The notes beneath the pieces were generated by a model. That model saw nothing but the letters and a program-made list of their open reading frames with translations, ran no database searches and was not told the origin of the DNA. From positions 6,969,964-7,033,963 of the forward strand of contig CM017569.1 in assembly GCA_007844125.1 (NCBI GenBank): a stretch of DNA of 64,000 bases, written 5' to 3'. The position numbers were made by a program, and so were the translations under genes. Shown piece after piece: positions 62,405 through 64,000 of this stretch (position 1 is the first letter of the stretch; every line of letters starts with the position of its first letter). Source of the stretch: Sinonovacula constricta. Taxonomy: Eukaryota > Mollusca > Bivalvia > Cardiida > Solecurtidae.

Positions 62405-63758
62405 ATAAAGGGACATGTTCATAGAAGCGAAACACACAGCTCCATGTAAACGAAAAAGCAAAAGGCACAAGATAACTTCATATACATACATATAGGACCT
62501 GGCAACGCAATCGAGATGGTTGTATCCAAGTACGGGAGGCCATGGCCACCCTTGGACATCGCTTTCAGATAACTGAAATATCGCTGGTGGAACTATTACC
62601 CTAACAAGCAAGCAATCAAAAGAGACAAATATAGAAACAAAAAATAAAACGAAACACGTACAGTTACACACTTATACTTATGAAAAGCTTACATTCACAC
62701 ATACAATCATATACATATATATTCTTATGCAAAAACTGCAGTCAAATACATACGAAAAATTATCTATTATCAGATAAATTTTAGCTCTTATGGTCATAGT
62801 TTTTAAGTTTGTATTTTTAATATATTTTTATTTTATTACAAAAAGCAAACTTTTGAAGAACCACGTTTATTAATGGGTTTAAATATTATTTCTGATCTCT
62901 TGAATATATATAAAGTGATTCGAAAGAATGTGTTGTATAAAGGTTTGTAGAATTAAAGCGTCTCGATGGTTTTCATCTGAGCTTAGCTGTTTTTATCTTG
63001 TATATCTCCGACATGCGCATGCGGAAGTGTACATCATATAATGTATATACGTCAGTGAAACACGTCACACTAATTGGCTCATAGTGTAAAGTATGGATCA
63101 TGTGCTGCTATGCATCCTGTAACATCGCTAAACTGTGTCCAAAATTCTTTAAAACGGTGTCCAATTTAAACGAGTGCACAATCAAAACCAGTCCTCCAAA
63201 TGGTACACAACAGCCAATGCTAACACAGCGTGCGGTACGAGTATATCGGCCAACGGAATCTTGTCCCTTTTCAATTTTCAAATCGATTGTTTGAACAACT
63301 AATAGTCTCTCATCAGAGGAAAATATATTGTAAAGAACACCATTCTTTAAAGGCACAGTTCTTTGTGAATGTTCAAATAGATTATATACACATGTTTAAG
63401 ACCGTCAGAAAAAGCAAAACAAATCGCGTTTGGCATTTAATAAAGTTTGTTTTTGCCATGCGTGTGTTCAATACAGGCTTGTATTGATTTCCGGAAACCT
63501 TAACTATCATCGATTCTTTTGGCTATTTCAAAACGAATTTTAAATTATGATACCTGGTTTTAAGGTAATACAACACTTGGTGATATTAAACACATTGTAC
63601 TAAGACTTACGGTTATATGCTTTACTTAATGTTGCACACTTTCTTTCTCCTTTGTTAATTATTTTACAGCAGCAGAAGACTGAACGCCCAAGGAAAAATT
63701 TTCACCAAAAGTCATAGGATCCACTATATTACCATAAGTGTGACTAAGTATAAGTTTT
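62405..63758. other. intergenic DNA, no gene seen
   Basis: AT-rich. Overlapping open frames on both strands at 63100-63487 match nothing I recognise. Confidence 0.55.
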
Positions 63759-64000
63759 AGGACTTGAATTAGCCCCAAAACCAAACAGAATTTAGGAGCA
63801 ATGTCTCCCTTTCTTAGAACTGGAGTTAGCACCTAAAACTAAATAGCATTTAATAGCAATGTCTATCTGAACTAGGACTGGAGTGAGCCCCCAAACCACA
63901 ACCAAATCGAAATTTAGGATACATATCTACCTGTCCTGGAACTGGAGTTAGCCCCAAAACCTAATAGAATTAAGAAGCAATGTCTACATGTCCTAGGACT
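63759..64000. repeat. 57-bp minisatellite, cut by the window edge
   Basis: At least four units starting at about 63759 and 63816 and continuing to the edge. Each contains AGGACTGGAGTTAGCCCCAA and AATTTAGGAGCAATGTCTAC. Unit length is 57 bases in the first copies. Confidence 0.9.

Noticed and set aside
22300..64000. A neighbouring NK-cluster homeobox gene (such as bagpipe/Nkx3)
   Set aside because: No second homeodomain signature (WFQNRR/KVWFQN) appears in any open frame of the window.

Overview
This is an AT-rich, repeat-laden metazoan genomic window. It most likely comes from a mollusc (bivalve-like) or another lophotrochozoan. The evidence is one clearly animal homeobox gene with a canonical spliced intron, tRNA-headed SINEs (one resembling the molluscan V-SINE type), many microsatellites and minisatellites, and no prokaryotic-style gene packing. 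The species call is inference.

Only one protein-coding gene can be supported. It is a two-exon NK2/tinman homeobox gene (Nkx2-5 type) on the minus strand. Exon 1 coding is 20604 to 20064 and exon 2 coding is 1220 to 658, joined across an intron of about 18.8 kb with a GT donor and an AG acceptor in phase 1. The deduced protein is 367 aa. It has an N-terminal TN motif, a tinman-class homeodomain (NRRYKCKR recognition helix), an NK2-specific domain and a C-terminal GIRAW box. The gene looks intact.

Layout: 1-657 is 3' UTR and 3' flank. 658-1220 is exon 2. 1221-20063 is the intron, which holds a (GA)n tract near the acceptor, a CA repeat, a 25-bp minisatellite, a tRNA-derived SINE, a large CA block, a CRE-rich GC-richer patch and a compound trinucleotide block. 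20064-20604 is exon 1. 20605-22300 is the proximal 5' flank, with CCAAT, TCF/LEF-like, NK2-type and M-CAT-like motifs.

The remaining roughly 42 kb (22.3-64 kb) has no gene I can support. It is dominated by unrelated tandem arrays: a 2-kb array of a 20-bp unit at 32.7-34.65 kb with a 106-bp higher-order period, a 44-bp triplicate, a 32-bp quadruplicate, a ~30-34-bp array at 40.7-41.4 kb, a ~54-bp array at 52 kb, a 39-bp array at 54.7-56.5 kb whose frames stay open, a CT-expanding minisatellite at 56.9-57.96 kb, and a 57-bp array running off the right edge. Between them lie SINE copies, short dispersed repeats, and a few GC-richer complex blocks that could be distal regulatory elements of the Nkx2-5 gene.

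No convincing novel multi-gene system was found. The best leads are regulatory (putative autoregulatory NK2 sites, palindromic CREs in the intron) and structural (higher-order satellite organisation, microsatellites arising inside a minisatellite, a translatable-looking repeat).
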